Assembly: GCA_903927965.1 (NCBI GenBank)
Contig: CAIYPA010000348.1
Location: 1 to 64,000 of the forward strand
DNA from: an uncultured Bacteroidia bacterium
GTDB lineage: Bacteria; Bacteroidota; Bacteroidia; Bacteroidales; Prolixibacteraceae
Length of the DNA: 64,000 bases
Direction: 5' to 3'
Below, in pieces: positions 1 through 10,281 of the stretch (position 1 is its first letter; the number at the start of each line of letters is the position of its first letter). A program made the translations under genes and the position numbers. The notes beneath the pieces were generated by a model. That model made no database searches, had not been told where the DNA came from, and was given only the letters and a program-made list of their open reading frames with translations.

Positions 1-1119
1 AACAGCATAAGCCGTACTCAGATCTTTCTTTGCAATTAAAATATTGATTGAAATCTGAGATGTTAGAACAGAACTGATATTGATTCCTGCAACATGAAGC
101 GCAGTGGTCACTTTTGCAAGAATTCCAGGTTTAGCTCCCACACCGGATCCTTTAAGTTTAAGAATCCCAAAATCTTCGCTATAGGTCACACTTTTTACTA
201 TTCCCTTTGTGACAATCTTTTCTGCACTAATAACAGAAAGTGGATTGTTTACATCCAATACACCATAAATATTAAAAATCCTAATGGGTATGTGAGGATC
301 GCTTAAAGGTTCAACAGTCCGCGGGTGAAGGATCTTCGCACCAAAATAGGCCAACTCCGCAGCCTCATTATAGGTAAGCTTCTGTATCTGAATAGGATGT
401 TCAACAATTTTAGGATCAGCACTTAAAAAACCATTCACATCTTTCCATATATCCAAAGATGACGCACCGATACAACGGGCAATGGCAGCAGCAGAATAAT
501 CACTACCGCCACGACCGAGCAACGTTGTTTTCCCTTCAGACGATATACCATAAAATCCGGGAACAACATAAATGATTTCTCCTGATAGTGATTCCCTCAC
601 CCGATTGGTTGATTTCACAAAATCAACAGATGCTGTTCCAAACTCCCCGTCAGTAATCAGACCAATGGTTTCTGGAAAAGCAACCTTAGCCTCAATTCCT
701 TCATTATTGAGAATTCCGTTAAGAAAAACAGCGGAGATGCGCTCTCCAAAAGCCAAAACCTGGTCTTCGAGTGCCGGTGAAGCATCACCCGTAAGGGCAA
801 TTCCTTGAAGTAATTTACCCAGATCTTCCAATAAATGGTTGATCTCTGAAAGAATTTTATTCCTCAACTCGGAATCCTGAATATGCAATTCAAGTGTTTC
901 CTTTTTTAAGCTATACAAATAGTTTATGGTTTTCGCAGAAACATGCTCATCATGACGTGCTTTTTCCAATGCTTCTATGAGGTAATTTGTTACACCAAAG
1001 AATGCTGATACAACAATTACGATGGGTTTATTATAATTTTTGACGACCTGAATTACCCGTCCGATATCTTCCTTACATTTAAGGTTTGATCCGCCGAATT
1101 TTACGACAGTTTTAGACAT
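1..1119 (-). CDS. Aspartate kinase (3' end truncated by window edge)
   Basis: Reverse-strand translation from 1119 reads MSKTVVKFGGSNLKCKEDIGRVIQVV...; also GRGGSDYSAAAIARCIGA and an ACT-like C-terminal region. Not in the ORF track because it runs off the window. Confidence 0.93.
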   Translation of the reverse strand, partial: MSKTVVKFGGSNLKCKEDIGRVIQVVKNYNKPIVIVVSAFFGVTNYLIEALEKARHDEHVSAKTINYLYSLKKETLELHIQDSELRNKILSEINHLLEDLGKLLQGIALTGDASPALEDQVLAFGERISAVFLNGILNNEGIEAKVAFPETIGLITDGEFGTASVDFVKSTNRVRESLSGEIIYVVPGFYGISSEGKTTLLGRGGSDYSAAAIARCIGASSLDIWKDVNGFLSADPKIVEHPIQIQKLTYNEAAELAYFGAKILHPRTVEPLSDPHIPIRIFNIYGVLDVNNPLSVISAEKIVTKGIVKSVTYSEDFGILKLKGSGVGAKPGILAKVTTALHVAGINISSVLTSQISINILIAKKDLSTAYAV

Positions 1120-1173
1120 AATAAATTGATTAAATATTTGCAACTACTGAATTGTCCGATAGGACGTTGTTTT

Positions 1174-1272
1174 TTATGCCTCCAAACAGGTTTCAACCCG
1201 AATGAAGGCTATCGCATGAACATAGAAGTGGAAAGCATGAAAATTATAGAGCATAGCTGAACAGAAAAACAT
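1174..1272 (-). CDS. Possible leader peptide / uORF upstream of aspartate kinase (MFFCSAMLYNFHAFHFYVHAIAFIRVETCLEA)
   Basis: 32-codon ORF with a strong purine-rich SD-like stretch (AAGGGGGA) about 7 nt before ATG, in the 5' region of the aspartate kinase gene. Confidence 0.3.
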   Translation of the reverse strand: MFFCSAMLYNFHAFHFYVHAIAFIRVETCLEA

Positions 1273-1376
1273 GGCTGTTCCCCCTTACCTTTTAGTCCGC
1301 TATAAAAACTCTTGTTGTTCATCCTGTAAAAATAATAAAATGAATTTTAAACCGATGCAAACATAGTATTCTGAAC

Positions 1377-1802
1377 TTAAATTTCCAAATTTGAAGCTCT
1401 ATTTATCTTTGACAAAAATGCCCTGGCCATTGTATTTCCGCGAAATTTGGCCCTTTCTGCAATCATCCCTTCAAAATAATCATCTACTGTTTGAGACCAA
1501 ATGATCAACCATTGATCAAAATGGCTCTGGTTGATATTCAAACTAAAATGCATGGGAACTGGGTCACCAAAATAATCGGGACGACGTAGCAACACAGTAT
1601 GCCAGAAACGGTAAAGTTTGCGATGGTGCATATCCCATTTTCCAGCAAGTCTTTTATTAAATATGGGTCCCAGATAAGGATCTTCCTGAACCTGAGCATA
1701 AAATTTATCGACAAGGAACTGCACATCTTTCAGTGTTGATATATCATTTTTCATTTGAAAACTATTTTTTCCAAATTTGACAATTTCTTGTAAAGCAATC
1801 AA
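1377..1802 (-). CDS. Group III truncated hemoglobin-like protein (true start probably at 1754, MKNDIST...)
   Basis: FYAQVQEDPYLGPIFNKRL...W..H..KLYRFWHTVLL pattern typical of group III truncated globins. Confidence 0.82.
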   Translation of the reverse strand: MIALQEIVKFGKNSFQMKNDISTLKDVQFLVDKFYAQVQEDPYLGPIFNKRLAGKWDMHHRKLYRFWHTVLLRRPDYFGDPVPMHFSLNINQSHFDQWLIIWSQTVDDYFEGMIAERAKFRGNTMARAFLSKINRASNLEI

Positions 1803-1884
1803 GTTTTGAACAACTATATTTGAGCAATATTTAGATTAGTTTTAAAATTGCATATCAGACAAGGCCAAAATTGAATGAATTATC

Positions 1885-2718
1885 ATGATAATAACTGACT
1901 TACAAGGAACTGTCAAATTATCCAACTCGGTTGAAATGCCCTATTTCGGGTTGGGAGTATTTAAAACCAAAGAAGGTACAGAAGTTGAAAATTCTGTTAA
2001 ATGGGCCCTGGAAGCTGGTTACAGGCACATTGATACAGCTGCAATTTACCAAAATGAAAAAGGTGTTGGGAATGCGGTTAAGGCGAGTGGGATTCCTCGT
2101 AATGAGCTATTTATTACGACTAAAGCATGGAACGAGAACCAACGGCAGGGAACAGTCTTAAAAGGGTTTGAAGAGAGCCTGGATCTTTTACAAACGGAAT
2201 ATATTGACCTGTACCTCATTCACTGGCCAGTAAAAGGGAATTATGAGGTAACCTGGAAAATTATGGAGGAAATCTTCCGGTCAGGTCGAGCCCGTGCAAT
2301 AGGTGTCAGTAATTTTCTTCAGCACCATCTTGAAGATATCTTTAAAATCTGCGACATTAAACCAATGGTCAACCAGGTGGAGTGCCACCCCTACCTTGTG
2401 CAACAATCATTGATCGATTTCTGTGACTTACACAATATCGTTTACGAAGCATGGAGCCCTATTATGCGTGGTGCAGTCAATGATATACCCCTTTTCCAGG
2501 AACTCTCAAAAAAGTATAAAAAGAATCCTGTTCAAATTGCACTTAGATGGGATCTGCAAAAAGGAATCGTCACAATTCCCAAATCAGTCCACAAAGAGCG
2601 GATTGTTTCCAACGCTGAACTATTTGATTTTGAAATCACAAATGAAGATATTCTGAGAATTGACAAACTTGACCGGAATGAGCGTTTCGGGTCTCATCCT
2701 GATACTTTTACATTCTGA
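1885..2718 (+). CDS. Aldo/keto reductase
   Basis: GYRHIDTAAIYQNEKGVG, LYLIHWP, AIGVSNF, NQVECHPYL motifs. Confidence 0.95.
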   Translation: MIITDLQGTVKLSNSVEMPYFGLGVFKTKEGTEVENSVKWALEAGYRHIDTAAIYQNEKGVGNAVKASGIPRNELFITTKAWNENQRQGTVLKGFEESLDLLQTEYIDLYLIHWPVKGNYEVTWKIMEEIFRSGRARAIGVSNFLQHHLEDIFKICDIKPMVNQVECHPYLVQQSLIDFCDLHNIVYEAWSPIMRGAVNDIPLFQELSKKYKKNPVQIALRWDLQKGIVTIPKSVHKERIVSNAELFDFEITNEDILRIDKLDRNERFGSHPDTFTF

Positions 2719-2726
2719 TTATAAGC

Positions 2727-5700
2727 CTATTTTGTGGTTCCACTTTCTTTTCTAGTTAATAGCCCCGTCAGATTAGTAATTAGAACTGTTCCTCCCCCCA
2801 GTACAATGAAGAGCTTATTCAAATTATCCAGTATCGATCTGTTTGCTATAAAAAGGAAAGACAACAATCCTACCATAAAAAGCACCAGAAAAAGCTTGTA
2901 TCCTTGCCAGCTAGCACCTGTATCTCCAAGCTTCGCTTTAATCCGCAACTTTTCTTCAGGCGTAAACTTTAACAAAATATACTTCCTGAAGCTTTCATTC
3001 ATAAAACGGATACTGCAACCTTTTACAACAAACAATCCTCTATTTATCAGCATGTTGACGACTCCTTTATTCTTTATATTAATGACCATGTCCTGGGCCA
3101 TATCACTCATTACAAAAAGCTCCATGGGCGTACACGAATCCAGAATACTTTCATAGTACAGGCTGCCCAACTCCAATATTTTCTGACTTATCCGGTTTTT
3201 AAGGATAGCATGTGAGAGTTCCTTTGAGACCAGATACTCATAGAATTCCACTATTTCCGCAGAAAACCTTAAGAGATAAGTACTTGAATTCAGCTCATTA
3301 CTGATAAAATCCGATATGTCTCCATTTTGATTTTTGATGAAATCAATGTCATTGTTTTTTCCCAAAGAAATGGGTTGATTTCTATTTTCAAGGTTAGAAC
3401 CATCATAATTTTGAGGAACAAAAAACACATTTACTTTTGAAAGGATGGTTTTAAACTGTATAAACACCTGTTCCCAAGTTACAGGAGTTGTATCTGACTT
3501 AATACTCGCATTTTCGCTACTATTCGTATTGGCCTTGCCTTCAAGATAATCAAGAATTTTATAAGGAGAGATAGTGCAGTATATAAGGATCTGCTCTTTA
3601 AATTGGATTTTATCACAAATTAGGTTCATTTGTAAAATCCAGTCAGATGAAAAATAATAATTTTCGGCAAAATTTTCAATTAGAATCAATTCCTTTTTAT
3701 CAAGCAAAGCATCCCTGTCACTTTTCATTTCCTGACCCACAACACCTATGATATGTGTTTCAAATTTTTGATCAAGCAGTTTTCTAATCAATCCGAACTT
3801 ATTTTCAAATGAGGAGCCAATGACCATAAGTGACTGTCCTGAATTGATCTGAGCACAAATCCTGTTCCCAAAATTACATTCAGTGTGCATTTCAAGAATT
3901 GAAATACCAAACATCCGCCTAATGCCGAATCGAACAAGAAGGTATATGCAATAAAAAACAACAAATAAAAGTAACATGAAAAGGAGGTCAAACATTTGAA
4001 ATAATGCCAATTGATTGATTTCCCTTTCAGAACCAAATGGATTGAAGATATGTGGCTGATGATAAATTGAATTTACCCTATATGTATTAATCATCTTTGA
4101 ATCTGTTAAAGAAGGTGATAAGTAATCAAAAACGATAGTATCATTTTTTGATTGCCAGACTTGATTTTTATTCCGAAAACTTTCTTCCTCCAGGTATTTG
4201 GTTTCGACTGAAATATCATCATACATCGGTCTGAAAAAGTCGACAATGCCCTCAAAGTCATTGTTAAAATTAACAGAATAATTTTCCGACAGGTTCAATT
4301 TGGAATCAACTTTTGGGATAATTTGTGGTCCAACAAAACTTTTGAAAGTTGTACCTGTGAATTGTGAATATATACCCAGTGCAACTCTTTCGTCATAAAT
4401 ACGGCTAACAGACGGATTAAGTTTGTGATTGTGCTCCATAAGTTTGTAATAATTCCGAAGTTGCAGGTTTCGTTTATCATATTGTCTTACCAATTCCAAT
4501 TGATCGTGTTTGATTCCCCTGATCAATTCATGGTTGATCGATGCCTCAAAAATCTTTACTGAAGGCACAACGCTGAAAGTAAAAATCAATCCCGACAAAT
4601 ACAAAAGATAAAAAGTGACAGTATATGGTTTGTAAATTAGGGTAAACCCTCTTTTAAGTATAAAAAAGCATATCATTGATAACGCAATAATGAAGCTTTC
4701 AAATATTAATAGTCTATTGAAATCCGTATGATCAACTATTCCCAATGAGCTAAAATTCAACCCAATAAGTAAAATTATATTAATTAAAGCAAAGAGATTG
4801 CGGCTTTGGGATTTTATGGAGAATCCGTTTATTGCATAAATTGAATAAGGGATAACGAATAAAGTCATAACAATTCCAAAGAGAAGAGGATTCATCATAT
4901 TGATTGGACTTACAACCATTAGATAGAATATGGCAATCAATAACAGCCAAATACTCAGCACTAAATATACCTTATTGTATTTTTCCCGAACATTAAAAAA
5001 CTCCAATACCTGGTTTTTCAATGTCGATTTCCGAAACAGCCGTTTACAAAAAATAAAAGTGAAAATCAAACCAATTAAGAAAGTAGTTAGTGACGTAGCA
5101 ACCAGGAGCGTACTTACAAGAGATTGTATTTGATAAGCATATTCCCTTTTCTTATCAAACATTGTCACAAGGTACAAGGGAATAGGAGAAAGGGGGACGA
5201 TGCGGATCCGGTATGGATCATCATAATAATTTACATCCAATGTCTTTACTGCATTTGAAAAAATAGCTGCCGAAATAGCTTTATCCTGATTGCATTCGCT
5301 GATTAGATTCTCCTGCATATTCCGTTGTTTGTCAGAATGAAACCACACTGTACCATTTTCATCAATAATACAAAATTTATAATCATGAGGTAATAGTGGT
5401 TCGATTATAGAATAAAACCTGCCGGTTATTGCGATGACAGTATTGTTCAGTTCAGACTTTTTAGACAAAGCAACTTTGCTAACCCCACTTGTCACAGATA
5501 CGATTGATTCCATCCTAAATCTGCGCTTTTCGTCTTTAGGAAGTTGCCAATCATCTGGTGTCTTAAAATAATCACGGTTTGCCAACTTTGAAGCTTTCTC
5601 CTTAACCGAAAATGGTGATAATATTCCAATCTGATACCCTGTTGAATCCAACCAGAATGAATAGTCAAAATAGGGGTAATAGGAGGGCTTATGTGGATTC

Positions 5701-6893
5701 GCCATTAAAATATCGGCGCTCGAAGGAATTGGGGCTCCAGATCTATAGGCTATTGAATCATAATAACATAGTTGATTATATACACTGTTTATCTCCGCAT
5801 TAAGCGAATTATTTATTTCATTTGACAAATCTTGCAATCTCGTTTCATTTTGCCGGTCATACCAAAAAGCATTTGACACAAATAGAATAAACCAAAAAGT
5901 AAATCCCGTAATCAAATATAGCGAAATCCCGAAATTGATCAAAGTACTGGAGGACAATTGCTCAGTTGGTGACATCACCTTAAGTTTAATAAACGGTAAT
6001 CCAAGGATGATCATGCCAAGGATCATCAACATTAAAATAACGATCCAGGGTGCCATAGCCCTTTTTGCTTGATTTATCTTTTCTTTCTCTACCAGGCCAC
6101 ATACATACCATGTTTTATTTTCAACTTGCACCTGGCATACAAACATCTTGTATTGGTTGCTGGAAATATTTATTTCATAAGAAGTAACACCATTGATTGA
6201 ACCGAGTCCCGCCTTTGATATTGTTGAAAGATTAATGATACCATTTAAGTTCTCATTTGTAATGGTGTTTTCGCTTCCTGTCGGCTGGCTTTTTTCAGAA
6301 TTAATAAATGTCAGGACCGGTTTTCCAGGAAGTGTTGTAAAGACGACATTATTATCGATAATAAGAATATACTGGCTGAAAATTTCACGTTGCACAAAAC
6401 CAGACATCAATGAGTTATATTGTGCTTTAAATTCGATAGCCATATTCTTCCCGGTATCGGCTTTATTTGCAATATTCAGATTAAAGGTTAAAAAATCTGG
6501 TTTAGCTTCGGATTTGACGTTATTAATTAAATCCGCCTTGTATATTTTCCCATTTGGTCTAATTTCGGATTTAACAAATTCAAGGTCAGTATTAAAATAG
6601 CTAAGGTCCTTTTTATCCTCCAGCATCTTACTAATATCTTCTATGGTTGAATTCTTCCGATTTTGGGACAAGTCCAAAAGATGCCTGACATATTCCTTTG
6701 AATTTGTCTCCATAGATTGAACTTTCAGATTTAAGTCTTTGCTCAATTGTTCAAGTATCCGGGATTTCGTTCGAATAATATGAGCTTCCTTGCTATTCGT
6801 ATATACCTCAATATAAATGTAATAACCGATCGCAAAAAGGAGCAGGGTGGCAAAAACTATAAACAAATTAAGGTTCAATTGTTTGCTCTTCAT
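2727..6893 (-). CDS. Large multi-pass membrane sensor-like protein (cache-like extracellular regions, degenerate NTPase-like and winged-helix-like C-terminal part)
   Basis: 1388 aa; N-terminal TM plus large exported regions, a dCache-like segment (RDYFKTPDDW...CIIDENGTVWFHSDKQRNMQENLI), many TM segments, then a cytoplasmic region with Walker-B-like LILIENF. Confidence 0.6.
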   Translation of the reverse strand: MKSKQLNLNLFIVFATLLLFAIGYYIYIEVYTNSKEAHIIRTKSRILEQLSKDLNLKVQSMETNSKEYVRHLLDLSQNRKNSTIEDISKMLEDKKDLSYFNTDLEFVKSEIRPNGKIYKADLINNVKSEAKPDFLTFNLNIANKADTGKNMAIEFKAQYNSLMSGFVQREIFSQYILIIDNNVVFTTLPGKPVLTFINSEKSQPTGSENTITNENLNGIINLSTISKAGLGSINGVTSYEINISSNQYKMFVCQVQVENKTWYVCGLVEKEKINQAKRAMAPWIVILMLMILGMIILGLPFIKLKVMSPTEQLSSSTLINFGISLYLITGFTFWFILFVSNAFWYDRQNETRLQDLSNEINNSLNAEINSVYNQLCYYDSIAYRSGAPIPSSADILMANPHKPSYYPYFDYSFWLDSTGYQIGILSPFSVKEKASKLANRDYFKTPDDWQLPKDEKRRFRMESIVSVTSGVSKVALSKKSELNNTVIAITGRFYSIIEPLLPHDYKFCIIDENGTVWFHSDKQRNMQENLISECNQDKAISAAIFSNAVKTLDVNYYDDPYRIRIVPLSPIPLYLVTMFDKKREYAYQIQSLVSTLLVATSLTTFLIGLIFTFIFCKRLFRKSTLKNQVLEFFNVREKYNKVYLVLSIWLLLIAIFYLMVVSPINMMNPLLFGIVMTLFVIPYSIYAINGFSIKSQSRNLFALINIILLIGLNFSSLGIVDHTDFNRLLIFESFIIALSMICFFILKRGFTLIYKPYTVTFYLLYLSGLIFTFSVVPSVKIFEASINHELIRGIKHDQLELVRQYDKRNLQLRNYYKLMEHNHKLNPSVSRIYDERVALGIYSQFTGTTFKSFVGPQIIPKVDSKLNLSENYSVNFNNDFEGIVDFFRPMYDDISVETKYLEEESFRNKNQVWQSKNDTIVFDYLSPSLTDSKMINTYRVNSIYHQPHIFNPFGSEREINQLALFQMFDLLFMLLLFVVFYCIYLLVRFGIRRMFGISILEMHTECNFGNRICAQINSGQSLMVIGSSFENKFGLIRKLLDQKFETHIIGVVGQEMKSDRDALLDKKELILIENFAENYYFSSDWILQMNLICDKIQFKEQILIYCTISPYKILDYLEGKANTNSSENASIKSDTTPVTWEQVFIQFKTILSKVNVFFVPQNYDGSNLENRNQPISLGKNNDIDFIKNQNGDISDFISNELNSSTYLLRFSAEIVEFYEYLVSKELSHAILKNRISQKILELGSLYYESILDSCTPMELFVMSDMAQDMVINIKNKGVVNMLINRGLFVVKGCSIRFMNESFRKYILLKFTPEEKLRIKAKLGDTGASWQGYKLFLVLFMVGLLSFLFIANRSILDNLNKLFIVLGGGTVLITNLTGLLTRKESGTTK

Positions 6894-7093
6894 ATTATGA
6901 GGTATTAGAATACTTTTAAACTTTCATTATTGAACAAAGGAAAATACTGCATAAAGAATCCAATCGATATTATGCTTAATTTCAAGCAAATATAACGATT
7001 TTCGTAAATTCCCAAGTATCCGGGAAAAATCATTCGTGAAATGATTCAAAAAAGATATTTTTAGCAAAAATAATTAAATCAAATTTTGCATTT

Positions 7094-9016
7094 ATGAAAA
7101 GAATTTTGACAGTAAGCCTATTCATCTTTTTTGCAGTCTCTGTTTCAGCGCAAAAAGAGAGGAAAGATATTGGAGATCAATACAAATGGGACTTAACCCA
7201 CTTATTTTTAAATGACAAATCCTGGGAGGAAGCTAAAAATAAAGTAGTAGCTGAAATGCCCGGAATTGATAAGTTCAAGGGCAAACTTACCAAGTCCTCA
7301 GCCGATCTTCTTGCCTGCCTTGAGTTTTCAACCAAACTGGATAAAGAGGCTTCCCTGCTATTTATTTATGCGAGCTTGAATAGCGACCAGGATACCCGTG
7401 ACATGAAATACATGGCGATGCAACAAAGCCTTCAACAAATTTTCACGGCTTATGCGACAAAAACTGCATTCATTGAACCTGAACTTTTATCAGTTGATTG
7501 GAAAACAATTGAAACTTTTATTAAAGCTGAAAAAGGTCTCAAAGTTTATGAAAAGGATTTGTATGATTTGTTTAAAAAGAAAGAACATACTTTATCAGAA
7601 CCAGAGGAGCGGATCATTGCCAGGTCATCAATGATTTCGGGTGTGGCGAATACCATTTATGGAACGTTTAAAGATGCTGAGATGCCTTCTCCTGAGATTA
7701 CCCTAAGCAATGGAGAAAAAATAAAATTAACAATATCTGCCTTTAATAAGTTAAGGACTTCCCCTGTCAGGGCAGATCGCCAAATCGCATTTGAAGCTTA
7801 TTGCAACAATTTCAATAATTTCAAAGCAACCTATGGGCAAATGCTATATGGAAATGTCAAGGAGCATATCTTTAGGGCACAAACCCGTAAATACAGCTCT
7901 GCGATTGAAGCTTCCTTATCACCGAAGGACATACCTGTAGCTGTATATCAAAGCCTGATTGACAATGTCAATAAAAACCTCCCCTCCTTTCATCGTTACC
8001 TCAATATCAAGAAAAGAATGTTGGGAGTAGACACATTAAAATACCTTGATTTGTACACATCGGTTGTAAAAGATGTCGATTTAAAATACAATTACGAAGA
8101 GGCAGGCAAAATTATTTTGGAAGCTCTTGCCCCCCTCGGCTCTGATTATACAAAAACGATAAAGAAAGCAATTGAAGAACGGTGGATAGATGTTTTCCCA
8201 GCCCAGGGTAAACGTTCGGGAGCGTACTCAAATGGAGGAGCTTTTGATATTCATCCATATATTCTTTTGAATTTCAATGAGTCCTATTCAGATGTAAGCA
8301 CATTGGCCCATGAATTGGGACACACCATGCAAAGTTATTTGTCCAATAAGAATCAACCCTATCCAAAAGCCCAATACACTACTTTTGTTGCTGAAGTTGC
8401 TTCGACATTTAACGAGGTTTTATTGTTCAATTATATGATCAAGAATGTCAAAAATGAAGACGTAAAACTCTCATTGTTAATGAATTGGCTGGATGGTTTT
8501 AAAGGGACCCTATTCCGTCAGACTCAGTTCGCCGAGTTTGAGAAAAAAATCCACGAGGAGGTAGAAAATGGGAAACCGCTCACTGGAGACCATCTTTCGG
8601 AACTTTATAAGGATATCCTTATAAAATATTACGGTCACGATCAAAACGTTTGTTATATTGATGATTACCTCAAAATCGAATGGGCTACTATTCCCCATTT
8701 CTATATGAATTATTATGTATATCAGTATAGTACGTCGTTTACTGCTTCAATTTCCCTTGCAGAAAGAGTACTGAACAAGGAACCGGGGGCACTTGATAAG
8801 TATATTAAATTCCTCTCCTCCGGTGGATCCGAATACCCCATCGAACTTCTTAAAAGTGCCGGTGTCGATATGACCACATCATCGCCCTTTGAGAAAACGA
8901 TGCAGGCAATGAATAAGGTAATGGATGAAATTGAAACAATATTGAATAAGAGCGATAAGGAAAAAAGAAATAAAGAAATGAAAAGAGCGGTTACCAAAGA
9001 AAACCGCTCTTTTTAA
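7094..9016 (+). CDS. pepF: Oligoendopeptidase F (M3 family metallopeptidase) with signal peptide
   Basis: HELGH zinc motif in STLAHELGHTMQSYLS, M3B-type architecture, N-terminal signal MKRILTVSLFIFFAVSVSAQ. Confidence 0.93.
   Translation: MKRILTVSLFIFFAVSVSAQKERKDIGDQYKWDLTHLFLNDKSWEEAKNKVVAEMPGIDKFKGKLTKSSADLLACLEFSTKLDKEASLLFIYASLNSDQDTRDMKYMAMQQSLQQIFTAYATKTAFIEPELLSVDWKTIETFIKAEKGLKVYEKDLYDLFKKKEHTLSEPEERIIARSSMISGVANTIYGTFKDAEMPSPEITLSNGEKIKLTISAFNKLRTSPVRADRQIAFEAYCNNFNNFKATYGQMLYGNVKEHIFRAQTRKYSSAIEASLSPKDIPVAVYQSLIDNVNKNLPSFHRYLNIKKRMLGVDTLKYLDLYTSVVKDVDLKYNYEEAGKIILEALAPLGSDYTKTIKKAIEERWIDVFPAQGKRSGAYSNGGAFDIHPYILLNFNESYSDVSTLAHELGHTMQSYLSNKNQPYPKAQYTTFVAEVASTFNEVLLFNYMIKNVKNEDVKLSLLMNWLDGFKGTLFRQTQFAEFEKKIHEEVENGKPLTGDHLSELYKDILIKYYGHDQNVCYIDDYLKIEWATIPHFYMNYYVYQYSTSFTASISLAERVLNKEPGALDKYIKFLSSGGSEYPIELLKSAGVDMTTSSPFEKTMQAMNKVMDEIETILNKSDKEKRNKEMKRAVTKENRSF
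8981..9014 (+). terminator. Rho-independent terminator overlapping the 3' coding end of pepF
   Basis: AAAAGAGCGGTT-(9 nt)-AACCGCTCTTTT perfect 12-bp stem followed by T; overlaps the last codons and stop. Confidence 0.85.
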
Positions 9017-9047
9017 ATGTTATTACTTTAAAAACTGAATAATTCAG

Positions 9048-10148
9048 TTAAACATTAAACCTGAAATGCATGATATCGCTATCCTGCACAACATATTCTT
9101 TGCCTTCAACAAATACCTTTCCAACTTCGCGACAAGCAGCCTCTGAACCGAGTTTGACGTAATCATCGTATTTGATCACTTCGGCACGAATGAAACCTTT
9201 TTCAAAATCGCTATGAATGATTCCTGCCGCTTTTGGCGCTTTTATTCCCTTGACGAATGTCCAAGCCCGGCTTTCGTCGGCACCTGTAGTAAAATAAGTC
9301 TGAAGATTAAGTAGTTTATAAGCTGAATGAATCAGTTTATTAACACCAGGTTCGTCTAGTCCCAGGTCCTCAAGGAACATTTGTTTTTCCTCATAACTTT
9401 CCAAACCGGCAATATCGGCTTCAGTTGCAGCAGCAATGATCAATATTTCAGCCTTTTCACCTAATACAGACTTTTTAAATTGCTCGGTATATTTATTTCC
9501 TTTAGCGGCAGAAGCCTCCTCAACATTGCAAACGTACAAGACTGGTTTCTTTGTCAATAGAAAAAAATCGTGGATGAGTGACTCTTCGTCATCGGTAAGT
9601 TCCAATGTCCTGGCACTTTTCCCAGTTACCAATACAGATTTAAGGCGTTCTGCAATGGCAACTGTTTTTTGTGCTATTTTGTCATTTCCAACCTTGGCTT
9701 GTTTTTGAAGTTTGGCAATCCGGTTTTCGACGGTTTCAAGATCCTTCAATTGTAGTTCTATATCAATCACCTCTTTGTCCCTGACAGGATTGATCGACCC
9801 ATCAACATGGATAATGTTGTCATTATCGAAACAACGGATAACATGAATAATGGCATCAACCTCACGAATATTAGCAAGAAACTGATTTCCAAGCCCTTCA
9901 CCCTTACTAGCCCCTTTTACCAAACCAGCAATATCCACAATTTCCACGGTTGTAGGGACAACCCTTTTCGGTTTATCGATTTCTGCCAGTTTGATCAATC
10001 TTTTGTCGGGAACTGTAATCACACCTACATTGGGTTCGATTGTGCAAAAAGGAAAATTCGCAGCCTGAGCTTTTGCATTCGACAGGCAATTAAAAAGCGT
10101 CGATTTTCCAACATTTGGAAGCCCAACTATTCCACACTGTAAAGCCAT
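9048..10148 (-). CDS. ychF: Redox-regulated ATPase / GTP-binding protein YchF
   Basis: MALQCGIVGLPNVGKSTLFNCLSNAKAQAANFPFCTIEPNVGVI. Confidence 0.98.
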   Translation of the reverse strand: MALQCGIVGLPNVGKSTLFNCLSNAKAQAANFPFCTIEPNVGVITVPDKRLIKLAEIDKPKRVVPTTVEIVDIAGLVKGASKGEGLGNQFLANIREVDAIIHVIRCFDNDNIIHVDGSINPVRDKEVIDIELQLKDLETVENRIAKLQKQAKVGNDKIAQKTVAIAERLKSVLVTGKSARTLELTDDEESLIHDFFLLTKKPVLYVCNVEEASAAKGNKYTEQFKKSVLGEKAEILIIAAATEADIAGLESYEEKQMFLEDLGLDEPGVNKLIHSAYKLLNLQTYFTTGADESRAWTFVKGIKAPKAAGIIHSDFEKGFIRAEVIKYDDYVKLGSEAACREVGKVFVEGKEYVVQDSDIMHFRFNV

Positions 10149-10281
10149 TATAAATTCAATTTATTTTTGTGTCGCAAAATTACTAATTTAGCTGAGAAAA
10201 TAAGGCTACGGATCTTCGGATGAACACTTGTTTTATTTTGGTATTTAACGGATTAATTAATCAAGAAAAATTATTTACAAC

